Below are positions 1-5,998 of a DNA stretch of 8,166 nt, piece after piece. Origin of the DNA: Eubacteriales bacterium. GTDB lineage: Bacteria > Bacillota > Clostridia > Christensenellales > CAG-138. Location: positions 1-8,166 of the forward strand of contig JAUYTF010000045.1 in the NCBI GenBank assembly GCA_030695285.1, given 5' to 3'. A program made the position numbers and the translations under genes. Numbering within the stretch: position 1 is the first letter of the stretch; the number at the start of each line of letters is the position of its first letter. The notes under the pieces are model-generated. The model saw nothing but the letters and a program-made list of their open reading frames with translations, had not been told where the DNA came from and searched no databases.

Positions 1-106
1 ATTCGACATGCACCTGCTTAATCAGCGTTTTCATCCCAATTGGATGCTGGCGCATTCGACATGCACCTGATTAACTGGTGTTCCTATCCTTGGAATGACC
101 GGCGGA
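1..106. repeat. Imperfect ~53-bp tandem repeat, two copies, with hairpin potential
   Basis: The 16-base block ATTCGACATGCACCTG occurs at 1-16 and again at 54-69. The similarity continues for about 20 more bases after each block, with mostly transition differences, and then more loosely to the GGCG at about 100. The period of 53 is not a multiple of three, so this is not a protein repeat. A hairpin of 7 pairs with one G-U (GGCGCAT at 49-55, ATGCACC at 61-67, 5-base loop) spans the copy junction. Each copy also carries a second small inverted repeat (CATCC/GGATG at 32-46, ATCC/GGAAT at about 86-96). It could be the end of a longer array or a REP-like extragenic element. The left part lies outside the window. 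Confidence 0.5.
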
Positions 107-153
107 AGATTGCGCCGCTTCTTTTTGAATGGCTCTCGGACTTTTTACATGAC

Positions 154-186
154 AAAAGGCCGGAAGGCCCAGCCCGTTCGCCTTTT
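154..186. terminator. Possible terminator-like hairpin
   Basis: AAAAGGC at 154-160 is complementary to GCCTTTT at 180-186. An inner CGG/CCG pairing (161-163 with 174-176) and an alternative GGCC-GGAA-GGCC mini-hairpin (158-169) are also possible. The arms end in A4 and T4, so it could work in either direction. It lies inside the only ORF of this stretch (40-228), which argues against that ORF being a gene. The stem is interrupted and no gene is assigned to it, so the call is weak. Confidence 0.3.
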
Positions 187-366
187 ACAGTATACGGGAC
201 AAATCTGCAAAAGTACAGATTGAGCTGATTTAATTTGATGATTTTATTTCACTTTTCTTGCGTTTTTTGTGATGCATCTCGAGCAGCGCTTGCCTGCTCA
301 GGTGCTGCCGCTGAGCACTTTGCTCAATGATCGCGCATGTCAATCAGCCATTTGACGACAGGCAGT
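187..366. other. Gene-free stretch with small inverted repeats
   Basis: I find no coding region supported by start signal or composition here. There is a 6-bp inverted repeat AATCTG/CAGATT at 202-221 and an AT-rich segment at 225-270. The segments GAGCAG (281-286), CTGCTCA (294-300), TGAGCA (312-317) and TGCTCA (321-326) can pair with each other in alternative ways. No RNA family is recognised. Confidence 0.5.
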
Positions 367-394
367 AAAAAGAACCGCCCTGTTCGGCGGTTCT
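366..394 (-). terminator. Intrinsic terminator of the amidase-like gene
   Basis: A perfect 9-bp stem, AGAACCGCC at 371-379 with GGCGGTTCT at 386-394 and a 6-base loop, is followed on the minus strand by a run of five T (bases 371 to 367). It lies 14 bp past the stop codon of the minus-strand gene at 408. There is no T-run on the plus strand, so it serves the minus strand only. Confidence 0.9.
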
Positions 395-407
395 GTATGG
401 TGCTCCC

Positions 408-1283
408 CTATTGGTTGACGCCAAGGTACTTAAAAACACCTGTGACGACCCCCTGCGCCATCGTTTTCTGGAACTCTTCGTCGTTGATCTTCTTGTCCTC
501 CGTGCTGTTGCTGATATGGCCAAGGAAGAGCGTGAAAACAGGCGCTTTTGTATTGTTGAGGAACGTTTCGTCGGTTTTATTGATCACCGACTGATCTTTG
601 ATCTCGCGTAACGGCAACCCCGTTGCGTCGATATATGCGCTGAGCACCATATCGGCAAGCTTGTCGCAGTCCGACTTTTTGTCATGCTTTTCCGGCACCC
701 AGGCCATAGCGCCGCGCGTTTCAGTGGACTTGACAGAGTTGCATTCGATGCGGATGGCGAACTCGACATTTCCATCGTTGAGTATCTTCGCGCGCTCTGC
801 GGCGGTCTTGTCGTCCTTAACGCTAGAGAGCGTGAACACAACCGTTGCGCCCTCCGCCTCCAGACGCTCTTTGACCAGCGTCGCCACAGCGAAGTTAAGA
901 CGGTTTGCGTAGATCTTCGTGGAAACACCCTGGATCTGCGAGCTGAAGCCGCGCGCCGGATCGATGCCTATGATGCGCCCTTGCAGCGCGCCCGGCGGTG
1001 CATCCGTCGGCGCCGGCGTGGTGCCCGGTTCAAGCGTCGGCGTGGGCGTCGGCTCCATGGGGTCAACCGTCGGCGACGGCGTGGCGGTGATCGGCGCCAC
1101 CGTCGGTGCGGGTGAAGGGGTTGCATTGGCGACTTGATAATTCACGATAGCGGGTGATACGATGCCGGCGACAAGCGCATACGTGATGCCCGCGAGCAGG
1201 ACGAGGATCATCGCGCACAGAATACCAAACGCAAGCGGGTTGTTGATGCGAAAAGTTCTCCTGCGCTTAACGATCTTTTTCAT
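408..1283 (-). CDS. Membrane-anchored Amidase_3-like protein, probable pseudoenzyme
   Basis: This 291-residue protein has a basic N-terminus (KKIVKRRR), one membrane segment at about 16-41, a Pro/Thr-rich linker at about 54-97, and a C-terminal domain (about 101-289) that reads like N-acetylmuramoyl-L-alanine amidase (Amidase_3). Framework features of the family are kept: IIGIDP (104-109), the NRLNFAVATLVKERLE helix, a 'CNS' after the central strand (181-183), and GHISNSTED near the end. The family's zinc ligands and catalytic Glu are not seen: DPGHGG is DPARGF (107-113), SIHANS is RIECNS (178-183), the EK after the first strand is absent, and the E of the VExGFxSN region is replaced in TLFLGHISN (251-259). 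It probably sits outside the membrane as a peptidoglycan-binding or regulatory protein without hydrolase activity, which is inference. The start is supported by GAGGTGA at 1288-1294. It is transcribed alone, with its own terminator. Confidence 0.8.
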   Translation of the reverse strand: MKKIVKRRRTFRINNPLAFGILCAMILVLLAGITYALVAGIVSPAIVNYQVANATPSPAPTVAPITATPSPTVDPMEPTPTPTLEPGTTPAPTDAPPGALQGRIIGIDPARGFSSQIQGVSTKIYANRLNFAVATLVKERLEAEGATVVFTLSSVKDDKTAAERAKILNDGNVEFAIRIECNSVKSTETRGAMAWVPEKHDKKSDCDKLADMVLSAYIDATGLPLREIKDQSVINKTDETFLNNTKAPVFTLFLGHISNSTEDKKINDEEFQKTMAQGVVTGVFKYLGVNQ

Positions 1284-1312
1284 GCTCTCACCTCAGTCAT
1301 GCTATCAATGGT

Positions 1313-1321
1313 ATTGTAACA
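1313..1321 (-). promoter_or_regulatory. Candidate extended -10 promoter for the amidase-like gene
   Basis: On the minus strand the sequence TGTTACAAT (bases 1321 to 1313) is a good extended -10 element. It would place the transcription start near 1306, about 23 bases before the ATG at 1283, leaving room for the GAGGTGA ribosome binding site. No good -35 hexamer is seen, as is common for extended -10 promoters. Confidence 0.45.
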
Positions 1322-1648
1322 CGCTCTTTCTGAAAAGTACTATAGGTAAACGCAAGTTTTTCAAATATTCCATGTTTTTGTAAGAAATATTTCATGGGTA
1401 CATCAAACAAGCAGGTGTCGCTGCGTATGTCGCGCGATCCGCGTGAAACCCGCATTGCTCAACGCTTTTTCTCGCCTCCGCGCTTTGCCGGGTTTAGGTT
1501 TGCAGGTATACCGTGCTCCGGATCGTGTAACAGCATTTTCACATTTCAAACCGCCTGCGCCCATCGCCGAATGCCACATTGGCGCTCGATCGGTGCTTCT
1601 GCGCATCTGTGCGGCACGCATGAATTATGTTTTTTGCGTGAGAAGGGG
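1322..1648. other. Divergent intergenic region with GC-rich core, no recognised gene
   Basis: The region separates the minus-strand amidase-like gene from the plus-strand phospholipase-like gene. Its edges are AT-rich and carry the two promoters, but about 1400-1645 is GC-rich like coding DNA. Several short ORFs cross it (for example 1443-1652 with a GTG start); none has a ribosome binding site or a recognisable product. A hairpin with 8 pairs and one bulge is seen at 1565-1584 (CGCC-G-AATG / CATTGGCG), and there is an 8-base palindrome GGTATACC near 1505. It may be a gene remnant or an unrecognised RNA. Confidence 0.5.
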
Positions 1649-1678
1649 TTGAAGACATGTAAGGTATCATCTTATAAT
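1649..1678 (+). promoter_or_regulatory. Sigma-A-type promoter for the phospholipase-like gene
   Basis: TTGAAG (1649-1654) and a perfect TATAAT (1673-1678) are separated by 18 bases. Transcription should begin at about 1684-1686, which coincides with the ATG at 1685 chosen for the following gene, so the mRNA may have no leader. Confidence 0.7.
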
Positions 1679-1684
1679 AAGAAT

Positions 1685-2557
1685 ATGCCTTATAATTTTA
1701 CACATGCGCTGGTTGGCCTCACCGCGCTGCAACACACCAGCGAGGCTGTCTCCGCGCTCGTCAGTGCGAATCTCGGCGAATTCCTAATCGGCACCATGGG
1801 CCCCGACCCCTACTTTGGGGACGCCATGCCAAAGCCGCTCTTTGCCGCGTGCCGCACAGACCTTGCGGAAATGCTGCATACGCTCGACGCGCGCGCGCTT
1901 TTTGCCGCGCTTCTTCCGCTTGCGGGAAACTGCGCTCCAAAGCAAGCCTACGCGCTCGGTTTTCTATGCCATTTTTTGCTGGACACGAACGCGCACCCCT
2001 ATATCGAAGCCCGTTTCTCTGGCGCGGCGCATTCTCCCGCCGAGATTCAGATGGACCTGATGATGACCTCACGCGTGGGCTATGCGGGCGTGCCCGAGCA
2101 ACCGCGTCGTTTCTACAAAACGCGGCATCTTGGCGCGCTGGATGAACTGCACGCGCAGCTAATCTCTGCGCTGTTCTCCCTGGAAACGCGCGGCGCGTTT
2201 GCGCGGGGCTATCGAAAATGGATCGCCGTCAATACGCTCTCGTATGACCCCGAGAACCGCAAGCTGCGCTTCTTCTCGAACATCGAAAAGCGCTTTGGCG
2301 CGCCCGGCAAAATCACTTCCTTTCTCGTCTCACAGCATCCCGATCCCGACGACCGGCTCAACCTGAGCCATGCCGTCTGGCATGCGCCGTGGGACGATGC
2401 GCAGGCGCACTCGGAATCGTTCGTCGATCTGTTTGACCGCGCCTGCGCGCAAGCGCCGGGCTTGATGAACGCTGCACTGTTTGCCATGCAGGGCGGCGAC
2501 AACGCGGAGGCAATGGAACGCATCGGCGCACGGAGGATGGATGCAAGACCTGTTTAA
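1685..2557 (+). CDS. Zinc-dependent phospholipase C-like protein
   Basis: A 290-residue protein of the Zn_dep_PLPC type (bacterial phosphatidylcholine-specific phospholipase C fold). Candidate metal ligands appear in the expected order: H7 in NFTH, D41 in GPDPYF, H65, then H96-x3-D100-x3-H104 in the FLCHFLLDTNAHPY segment, and H116-x3-E120. The H/D and H/E spacings of four match the classical trinuclear zinc site. The substrate is unknown; cytoplasmic members of this family in Clostridia are uncharacterised, and I see no signal peptide, unlike secreted phospholipases. I chose the start at 1685 because MPYNFTHALVG resembles the family N-terminus. The frame stays open upstream to 1394, but that extension would cross the promoter and is not protein-like. 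There is no clear ribosome binding site before 1685, which fits a leaderless mRNA. The 3' end overlaps the next gene by 17 bases. Confidence 0.8.
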   Translation: MPYNFTHALVGLTALQHTSEAVSALVSANLGEFLIGTMGPDPYFGDAMPKPLFAACRTDLAEMLHTLDARALFAALLPLAGNCAPKQAYALGFLCHFLLDTNAHPYIEARFSGAAHSPAEIQMDLMMTSRVGYAGVPEQPRRFYKTRHLGALDELHAQLISALFSLETRGAFARGYRKWIAVNTLSYDPENRKLRFFSNIEKRFGAPGKITSFLVSQHPDPDDRLNLSHAVWHAPWDDAQAHSESFVDLFDRACAQAPGLMNAALFAMQGGDNAEAMERIGARRMDARPV

Positions 2558-3065
2558 CCGCGTGAGCGGCTGCTGCTTTACGGGGCATCGCCCGGACGCG
2601 CTGCCCGCATTTGGAAATGAACAGACCGAGGAGATGCAATCTCTTGTCTATCTGCTCAATCGCGCAGTCGAGGCGGCGATTGAGGACGGCGTGACAGAGT
2701 TTTTCGTTGGCGGCGCGCAAGGATTTGACACGCTGGCGGCGGAATGCGTGTTGCGCCAGCGCGAGACGCACGCCCCCCTCTCCCTGCACCTCGCCCTGCC
2801 GGGACGCAACCAGACAAACGGCTGGAGCGCGCGCGACAAGGCACGCTATTCCGCTATCTTGCAGGAGGCAAGTGAAGTTTGGTATGCTTCAGATGTCTGC
2901 TCCCACGAGTCAATGCGTCGCAGAAACCGCTATCTGGTCGATCAAACAGGGCGCTGTATTGCGTACCTTAGGCGCATGCGCGGCGGCACGCTGTATACGG
3001 TCAATTACGCGCTCGATTCCGGCCTTCCCGTGGACAACATCGCCGAGCGCATGATGCTGTTATAA
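2541..3065 (+). CDS. SLOG-superfamily protein, DUF1273/YpsA type
   Basis: This 174-residue protein belongs to the SLOG (SMF/DprA-LOG) Rossmann-like superfamily. Visible motifs are CCFTGHRP near the N-terminus (TGHRP 14-18), the nucleotide-binding loop GGAQGFD (57-63), LALPGRNQTNGW (84-95), the helix motif RNRYLVDQT (128-136), and GGTLYTVNYA (148-157). SLOG domains are known or predicted to bind nucleotides or nucleotide-derived ligands; Bacillus YpsA has been linked to cell division, but the exact function here is unknown. The start at 2541 is supported by GGAGG at 2532-2536, a short spacing of four bases. It overlaps the phospholipase-like gene by 17 bases, so the two are cotranscribed and probably coupled in translation. 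A terminator follows at 3096. Confidence 0.85.
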   Translation: MQDLFNRVSGCCFTGHRPDALPAFGNEQTEEMQSLVYLLNRAVEAAIEDGVTEFFVGGAQGFDTLAAECVLRQRETHAPLSLHLALPGRNQTNGWSARDKARYSAILQEASEVWYASDVCSHESMRRRNRYLVDQTGRCIAYLRRMRGGTLYTVNYALDSGLPVDNIAERMMLL

Positions 3066-3095
3066 TCTATAACCGCGATGGATTTCCCGCCATCC

Positions 3096-3123
3096 GCACG
3101 TCGTGATCAGCGGCGTGCCTTTT
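3096..3123 (+). terminator. Intrinsic terminator after the SLOG gene
   Basis: GCACGTCG (3096-3103) pairs with CGGCGTGC (3111-3118), 8 bp with one G-U, around a 7-base loop, followed by TTTT at 3120-3123. It closes the phospholipase-like/SLOG operon and separates it from the MATE promoter just downstream. Confidence 0.7.
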
Positions 3124-3129
3124 ATTTGC

Positions 3130-3158
3130 TTGCCACTCATTTTTATTCATGCTACAAT
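3130..3158 (+). promoter_or_regulatory. Sigma-A-type promoter for the MATE gene
   Basis: TTGCCA (3130-3135) and TACAAT (3153-3158) are spaced by 17 bases, and the -10 is extended by TGC directly upstream. Transcription should start near 3165, giving a leader of about 60 bases in which I see no riboswitch or attenuator. Confidence 0.7.
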
Positions 3159-3224
3159 CCGAATCACTGTTTATCATACATTGAGCGCAGTAAATAAAAT
3201 GAAGCATGGTGAACTGTAACCTGT

Positions 3225-4616
3225 ATGGAAGATATCATCACAATCGCCCCGGCGCGTGCCAATAAGATGGCTGTGCAACCGGAAGGCAAGCTTCTCTTCG
3301 GCATGGGTGCGCCGCTGGCGGTCTCTATGCTGGTTCAAGCTGTCTATAACATTGTGGACAGCATCTTCGTCTCCTATCTCGGCGAAAGCGCGCTGACTGC
3401 GATTTCGCTCTCGTTTCCGATCTTCATTCTGATGATCTCCGTCGCAGTCGGCACCGGCATCGGTATCAACTCGCTGATTTCGCGCCGCCTCGGCGCAAAG
3501 AGGCATGCGGAAGCGGAGCACGCAGCAGGAAACGGGCTTGTGCTGATGCTGATCTCCATGCTGGCCTTTGTGCTGTTCGGCATTTTCGCAACGCGCCCGT
3601 TCATGCGCGCCTATACCGATGTTCCGCAGACGCTCGAATATGGAGTAACCTATCTTTCCATCATCACGACTTGCTCCGTCGGCTTGTTTATGCAGATCTA
3701 TTGTGAGCGGATCTTGCAGTCTCAAGGAAAGAACTTTTACGTGATGCTCGTGCAGATTTCCGGTGCGGTGTTCAACATCGTGTTTGACCCCATTCTGATT
3801 TTCGGCCTGTTCGGCTTCCCCAAGCTCGGCATGGCGGGCGCAGCAATCGCGACCGTCGGCGGGCAGACGCTGGCGATGCTCATCTCGTTTATCCTCATCC
3901 TCAGCCGGAAGAACGAGGTTCGTCTGCGCATGAAACACCTGCGCCCTAGCAGACCCGTTATACGCGATATCTACGCGGTCGGCATGCCGACGATCGTTTT
4001 GCAGGCGCTGGGCACGGTCATGGCGCTCGCGCTCAACGGGATTCTCATCGCGTATACCGAAACGGCGGTGGCGGTGTTCGTCGTTTATTTCCGCGTACAG
4101 TCCATCGCGCTGATGCCGCTTTTTGGCATGACCAGCGCCGCGATGAGCATCATCGCCTTCAACTACGGCGCACAGAACAAAAAGCGCGTCATGCGCACCT
4201 GGAAACTGGCGCTCATTACCGGCATCGTCATGACGATGGTTATGATGATCGTTTTCCTGCTGCTGCCGGATCAGATTCTCGGGCTGTTTAACGCGACGGG
4301 TGAGATGCTGCGCATCGGCAGAGCCGCGCTGAGCATCATTCCCATCGGCCTCGTGCTTGCATCCGTGAGCATCGTATGCTCCGTTCTATTCCAGGCCATC
4401 GGAAAAGGATCTTACAGCATGTATCTCTCGCTCATGCGGCAGCTCTTCGTGCTGATCCCCGTTGCGTGGCTGCTCTCGAAGCTGTTTCATGAGGTCACCG
4501 CGGTCTGGTGGGCGTTTCCGGTTGCGGAAGTGTTTACCATCGTCCTCGCGCTCTTGATGTTGACGAGAGTCTACAACGAACGCATTCGCACCATGCCGCC
4601 TGTGCCGCCGATCTAA
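3225..4616 (+). CDS. MATE family efflux protein (MepA-like)
   Basis: A 463-residue integral membrane protein of full family length with about 12 predicted membrane helices in two halves. These transporters export drugs or metabolites in exchange for Na+ or H+ across the cytoplasmic membrane. The first half shows the typical LVQAVYNIVDSIFVSYLGE segment (about 46-64), then ALTAISLSFP and GIGINSLISRRLGAK; the second half repeats the pattern (GMPTIVLQALG, and MTSAAMSIIAFNYGAQNKKR). This arrangement fits MepA-like MATE proteins of Firmicutes; the substrate cannot be told from sequence. The ATG at 3225 has no good ribosome binding site. The next in-frame ATG at 3267 (MAVQPEGKLLFGMG) is an equally family-like start, so the N-terminus is uncertain. 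It is a single-gene unit, with its promoter at 3130 and a terminator at 4659. Confidence 0.93.
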   Translation: MEDIITIAPARANKMAVQPEGKLLFGMGAPLAVSMLVQAVYNIVDSIFVSYLGESALTAISLSFPIFILMISVAVGTGIGINSLISRRLGAKRHAEAEHAAGNGLVLMLISMLAFVLFGIFATRPFMRAYTDVPQTLEYGVTYLSIITTCSVGLFMQIYCERILQSQGKNFYVMLVQISGAVFNIVFDPILIFGLFGFPKLGMAGAAIATVGGQTLAMLISFILILSRKNEVRLRMKHLRPSRPVIRDIYAVGMPTIVLQALGTVMALALNGILIAYTETAVAVFVVYFRVQSIALMPLFGMTSAAMSIIAFNYGAQNKKRVMRTWKLALITGIVMTMVMMIVFLLLPDQILGLFNATGEMLRIGRAALSIIPIGLVLASVSIVCSVLFQAIGKGSYSMYLSLMRQLFVLIPVAWLLSKLFHEVTAVWWAFPVAEVFTIVLALLMLTRVYNERIRTMPPVPPI

Positions 4617-4658
4617 GCCTACGTTGCACAAACAAGTGTATGACGGCATCTGCTTCTT

Positions 4659-4681
4659 ACATGCTCTTTTGCATGTTTTTT
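4659..4681 (+). terminator. Intrinsic terminator after the MATE gene
   Basis: ACATGC (4659-4664) pairs with GCATGT (4671-4676) around the loop TCTTTT, followed directly by a T-run to 4681. The stem is short (6 bp), but its position 40 bases after the stop codon fits. Confidence 0.6.
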
Positions 4682-4743
4682 CCGAACACGGACAGATGGT
4701 AGCGCACAAATCGATAGAGATTAAACTGTAGTATCGAATGCAA

Positions 4744-4798
4744 AAAAACCGGTTTTTGTCATTCTTCGATTGCGATTACGATCGCAGTGTGCGAAAAT
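4744..4798 (+). promoter_or_regulatory. Control region of the dCMP deaminase operon
   Basis: A perfect 14-base palindrome AAAAACCGGTTTTT lies at 4744-4757. It is followed by three tandem hexamers TTCGAT-TGCGAT-TACGAT (4765-4782). TGCGA half-sites in alternating orientation lie at 4771-4775 (+), 4782-4786 (-) and 4790-4794 (+). A weak promoter, TTGCGA (4770-4775) with GAAAAT (4793-4798) at a spacing of 17, overlaps them. This looks like an operator over a promoter, but no known regulator box is recognised. Confidence 0.35.
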
Positions 4799-4820
4799 AC
4801 ATAAAAGGGGGATGACGACC

Positions 4821-5243
4821 ATGGAACGCATCACAAAACAAGCCTACTATCTCTCCATCGCCGCAGAGGTGGCAAAACGCTCCACATGCCTTCGCCGGCA
4901 ATACGGCGCGGTGATCGTGAAAAACGACGAGATCATCGCAACCGGATACAACGGCGCGCCGCGCGGCGACGAAAACTGCTGCGACGTTGGCTCCTGCTGG
5001 CGGGACCGCCACAACATCCCCCACGGCGAACAATACGAAAAATGCGTCGCGGTGCACGCGGAGGCAAACGCGATCATCAGCGCGAGTCGCAACGAAATGC
5101 TCGGCAGCACGCTGTATCTGTTCGGATATGAAGGCTTAGACCGCCCGATCGACAACCCCGAACCGTGCATTATGTGTAACCGCCTGATCAAAAACGCGGG
5201 CATCGAGCACGTGGTCAATAGACTGGGAGAAGTGACGCTATGA
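4821..5243 (+). CDS. Deoxycytidylate (dCMP) deaminase
   Basis: A 140-residue cytosolic enzyme that deaminates dCMP to dUMP, the substrate of thymidylate synthase. It carries the cytidine/dCMP deaminase zinc site: H79-A-E81 in VHAEANAI, with E81 as the proton shuttle, and PCIMC with C116 and C119. The conserved GYNGAPRG (42-49) and a Cys-rich insert with C53, C54, C59 and C75, typical of ComEB-like dCMP deaminases, are present. The length is typical of the family. The ATG at 4821 was chosen because the AAAAGGGGG ribosome binding site (ending at 4811) is 9 bases upstream; the ATG at 4812 directly abuts that site. It is the first gene of the operon, and its stop overlaps the thyX start as ATGA, which suggests translational coupling and tight pairing of the two steps. 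Confidence 0.95.
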   Translation: MERITKQAYYLSIAAEVAKRSTCLRRQYGAVIVKNDEIIATGYNGAPRGDENCCDVGSCWRDRHNIPHGEQYEKCVAVHAEANAIISASRNEMLGSTLYLFGYEGLDRPIDNPEPCIMCNRLIKNAGIEHVVNRLGEVTL

Positions 5244-5998
5244 ATCAGACGCGGGTGGGCGACGGCACCGTGGTGCTGCTGGCAGGCGGCGGAAAGGTGT
5301 ATACCGACGTTGCTGCGCGCTTTACGCGCAGCGAGCGGGGTCTGAGCGAAATCATCGCCTCCCCCTACAACGCGGATCTCGTGCGCAGCATCATTGAAAA
5401 AGGGCATCTTGCCGCAACGGAGTTCGACTATTTTCTCTTCGGCGTGGAGGGATATTCCCGCGTGACGGAGGTGCAGCTGGTGCGAAAGCGCCTCGCGAGC
5501 TACCTCATCAAGAGCGGACGCGTGCAGAAGGGCGGCAAACGCGCCTATGACGTGGTGCTGCCGGACTCCATCCTCCCACACCGCGCGTCCTGCACCCTGC
5601 CGGACGGAACGACGGCTTCTCTTGGCGCTGCCGACCTTTTAAACATGCTCGAGGAATGGTATGACCAAGGCGTAGACGCGGGCTATCAGGAAGAGGACCT
5701 CAGGTATCTCAAGCCGCAGGCGACGGAGTTTAAGGCGCTCATCGGCATGAATGCGCACGCGCTGCTGGACTGGTTTAAAATCCGCTGCTGCAAAAACGCG
5801 CAGACGGAGATTCGCGACCTCGCGATGAAGATGCTGCGCCTATGCAAAGAGGCCGCCCCCGCGCTCTTTGAGGACGCGGGTGCGAGTTGCATTTCCCTTG
5901 GTTATTGTCCGGAGAACGAGTTTCAACACCCCGCCTGCCACATCATCCGAAAAAAAGAAGCGCTGGAGCTGTTGCGAAATGCCGCAAAACAATCGTAA
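5240..5998 (+). CDS. thyX: Flavin-dependent thymidylate synthase, divergent motif
   Basis: A 252-residue ThyX-family protein, expected to methylate dUMP to dTMP using methylene-tetrahydrofolate, FAD and NADPH. The signature RHRxxSxNExSxRY appears as RKRLASYLIKSGRV (82-95). Both outer Arg, both Ser, Gly and the dUMP-binding R94 are kept, but His, Asn, Glu and Tyr are changed to K83, L89, I90 and V95. The upstream FEH is EFD (61-63). The C-terminal AQTEIR (187-192), with the catalytic Arg at R192, is intact. The tail GASCISLGYCPENEFQHPAC (214-233) with C217, C223 and C233 resembles the Cys-rich end of clostridial ThyX. The start overlaps the dCMP deaminase stop (ATGA) and has a GGGAGAAG ribosome binding site. 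Coupling to dCMP deaminase supports a real role in dTMP synthesis. The altered motif could mark a clade-specific variant rather than loss of function. Confidence 0.85.
   Translation: MNQTRVGDGTVVLLAGGGKVYTDVAARFTRSERGLSEIIASPYNADLVRSIIEKGHLAATEFDYFLFGVEGYSRVTEVQLVRKRLASYLIKSGRVQKGGKRAYDVVLPDSILPHRASCTLPDGTTASLGAADLLNMLEEWYDQGVDAGYQEEDLRYLKPQATEFKALIGMNAHALLDWFKIRCCKNAQTEIRDLAMKMLRLCKEAAPALFEDAGASCISLGYCPENEFQHPACHIIRKKEALELLRNAAKQS

Noticed and set aside
1..53. Start of a minus-strand gene (ATG near 53, reading MRQHPIGMKTLIKQVHVE to the edge)
   Set aside because: The frame is open to the edge, but there is no ribosome binding site and the sequence is part of the non-coding repeat; too little is visible to call it.
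1..69. CRISPR array
   Set aside because: Only 16 bases are identical between the two copies, the rest is diverged rather than unique spacer sequence, and no cas gene is present.
40..228. 62-codon plus-strand ORF at the left edge
   Set aside because: It starts inside the tandem repeat, has no ribosome binding site, runs through a terminator-like hairpin (154-186) and has no recognisable product.
1394..1684. 97-codon N-terminal extension of the phospholipase-like gene
   Set aside because: The extension is rich in Arg, Cys and Ser without domain character, crosses the TTGAAG/TATAAT promoter, and the family N-terminus begins at the ATG at 1685.
3199..3219. Six-codon upstream ORF before the MATE gene (ATG AAG CAT ... 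TAA)
   Set aside because: It has no ribosome binding site and no stalling-type or regulatory codon pattern; probably chance.
3174..3938. 254-codon minus-strand ORF opposite the MATE gene
   Set aside because: Low-complexity His/Asp/Arg-rich translation, no start signal, and fully explained as the antisense of a clear MATE coding frame.
4847..5581. 244-codon minus-strand ORF opposite dCMP deaminase and thyX
   Set aside because: Both plus-strand genes have clear catalytic motifs; the antisense frame is open because of GC-rich codon use.
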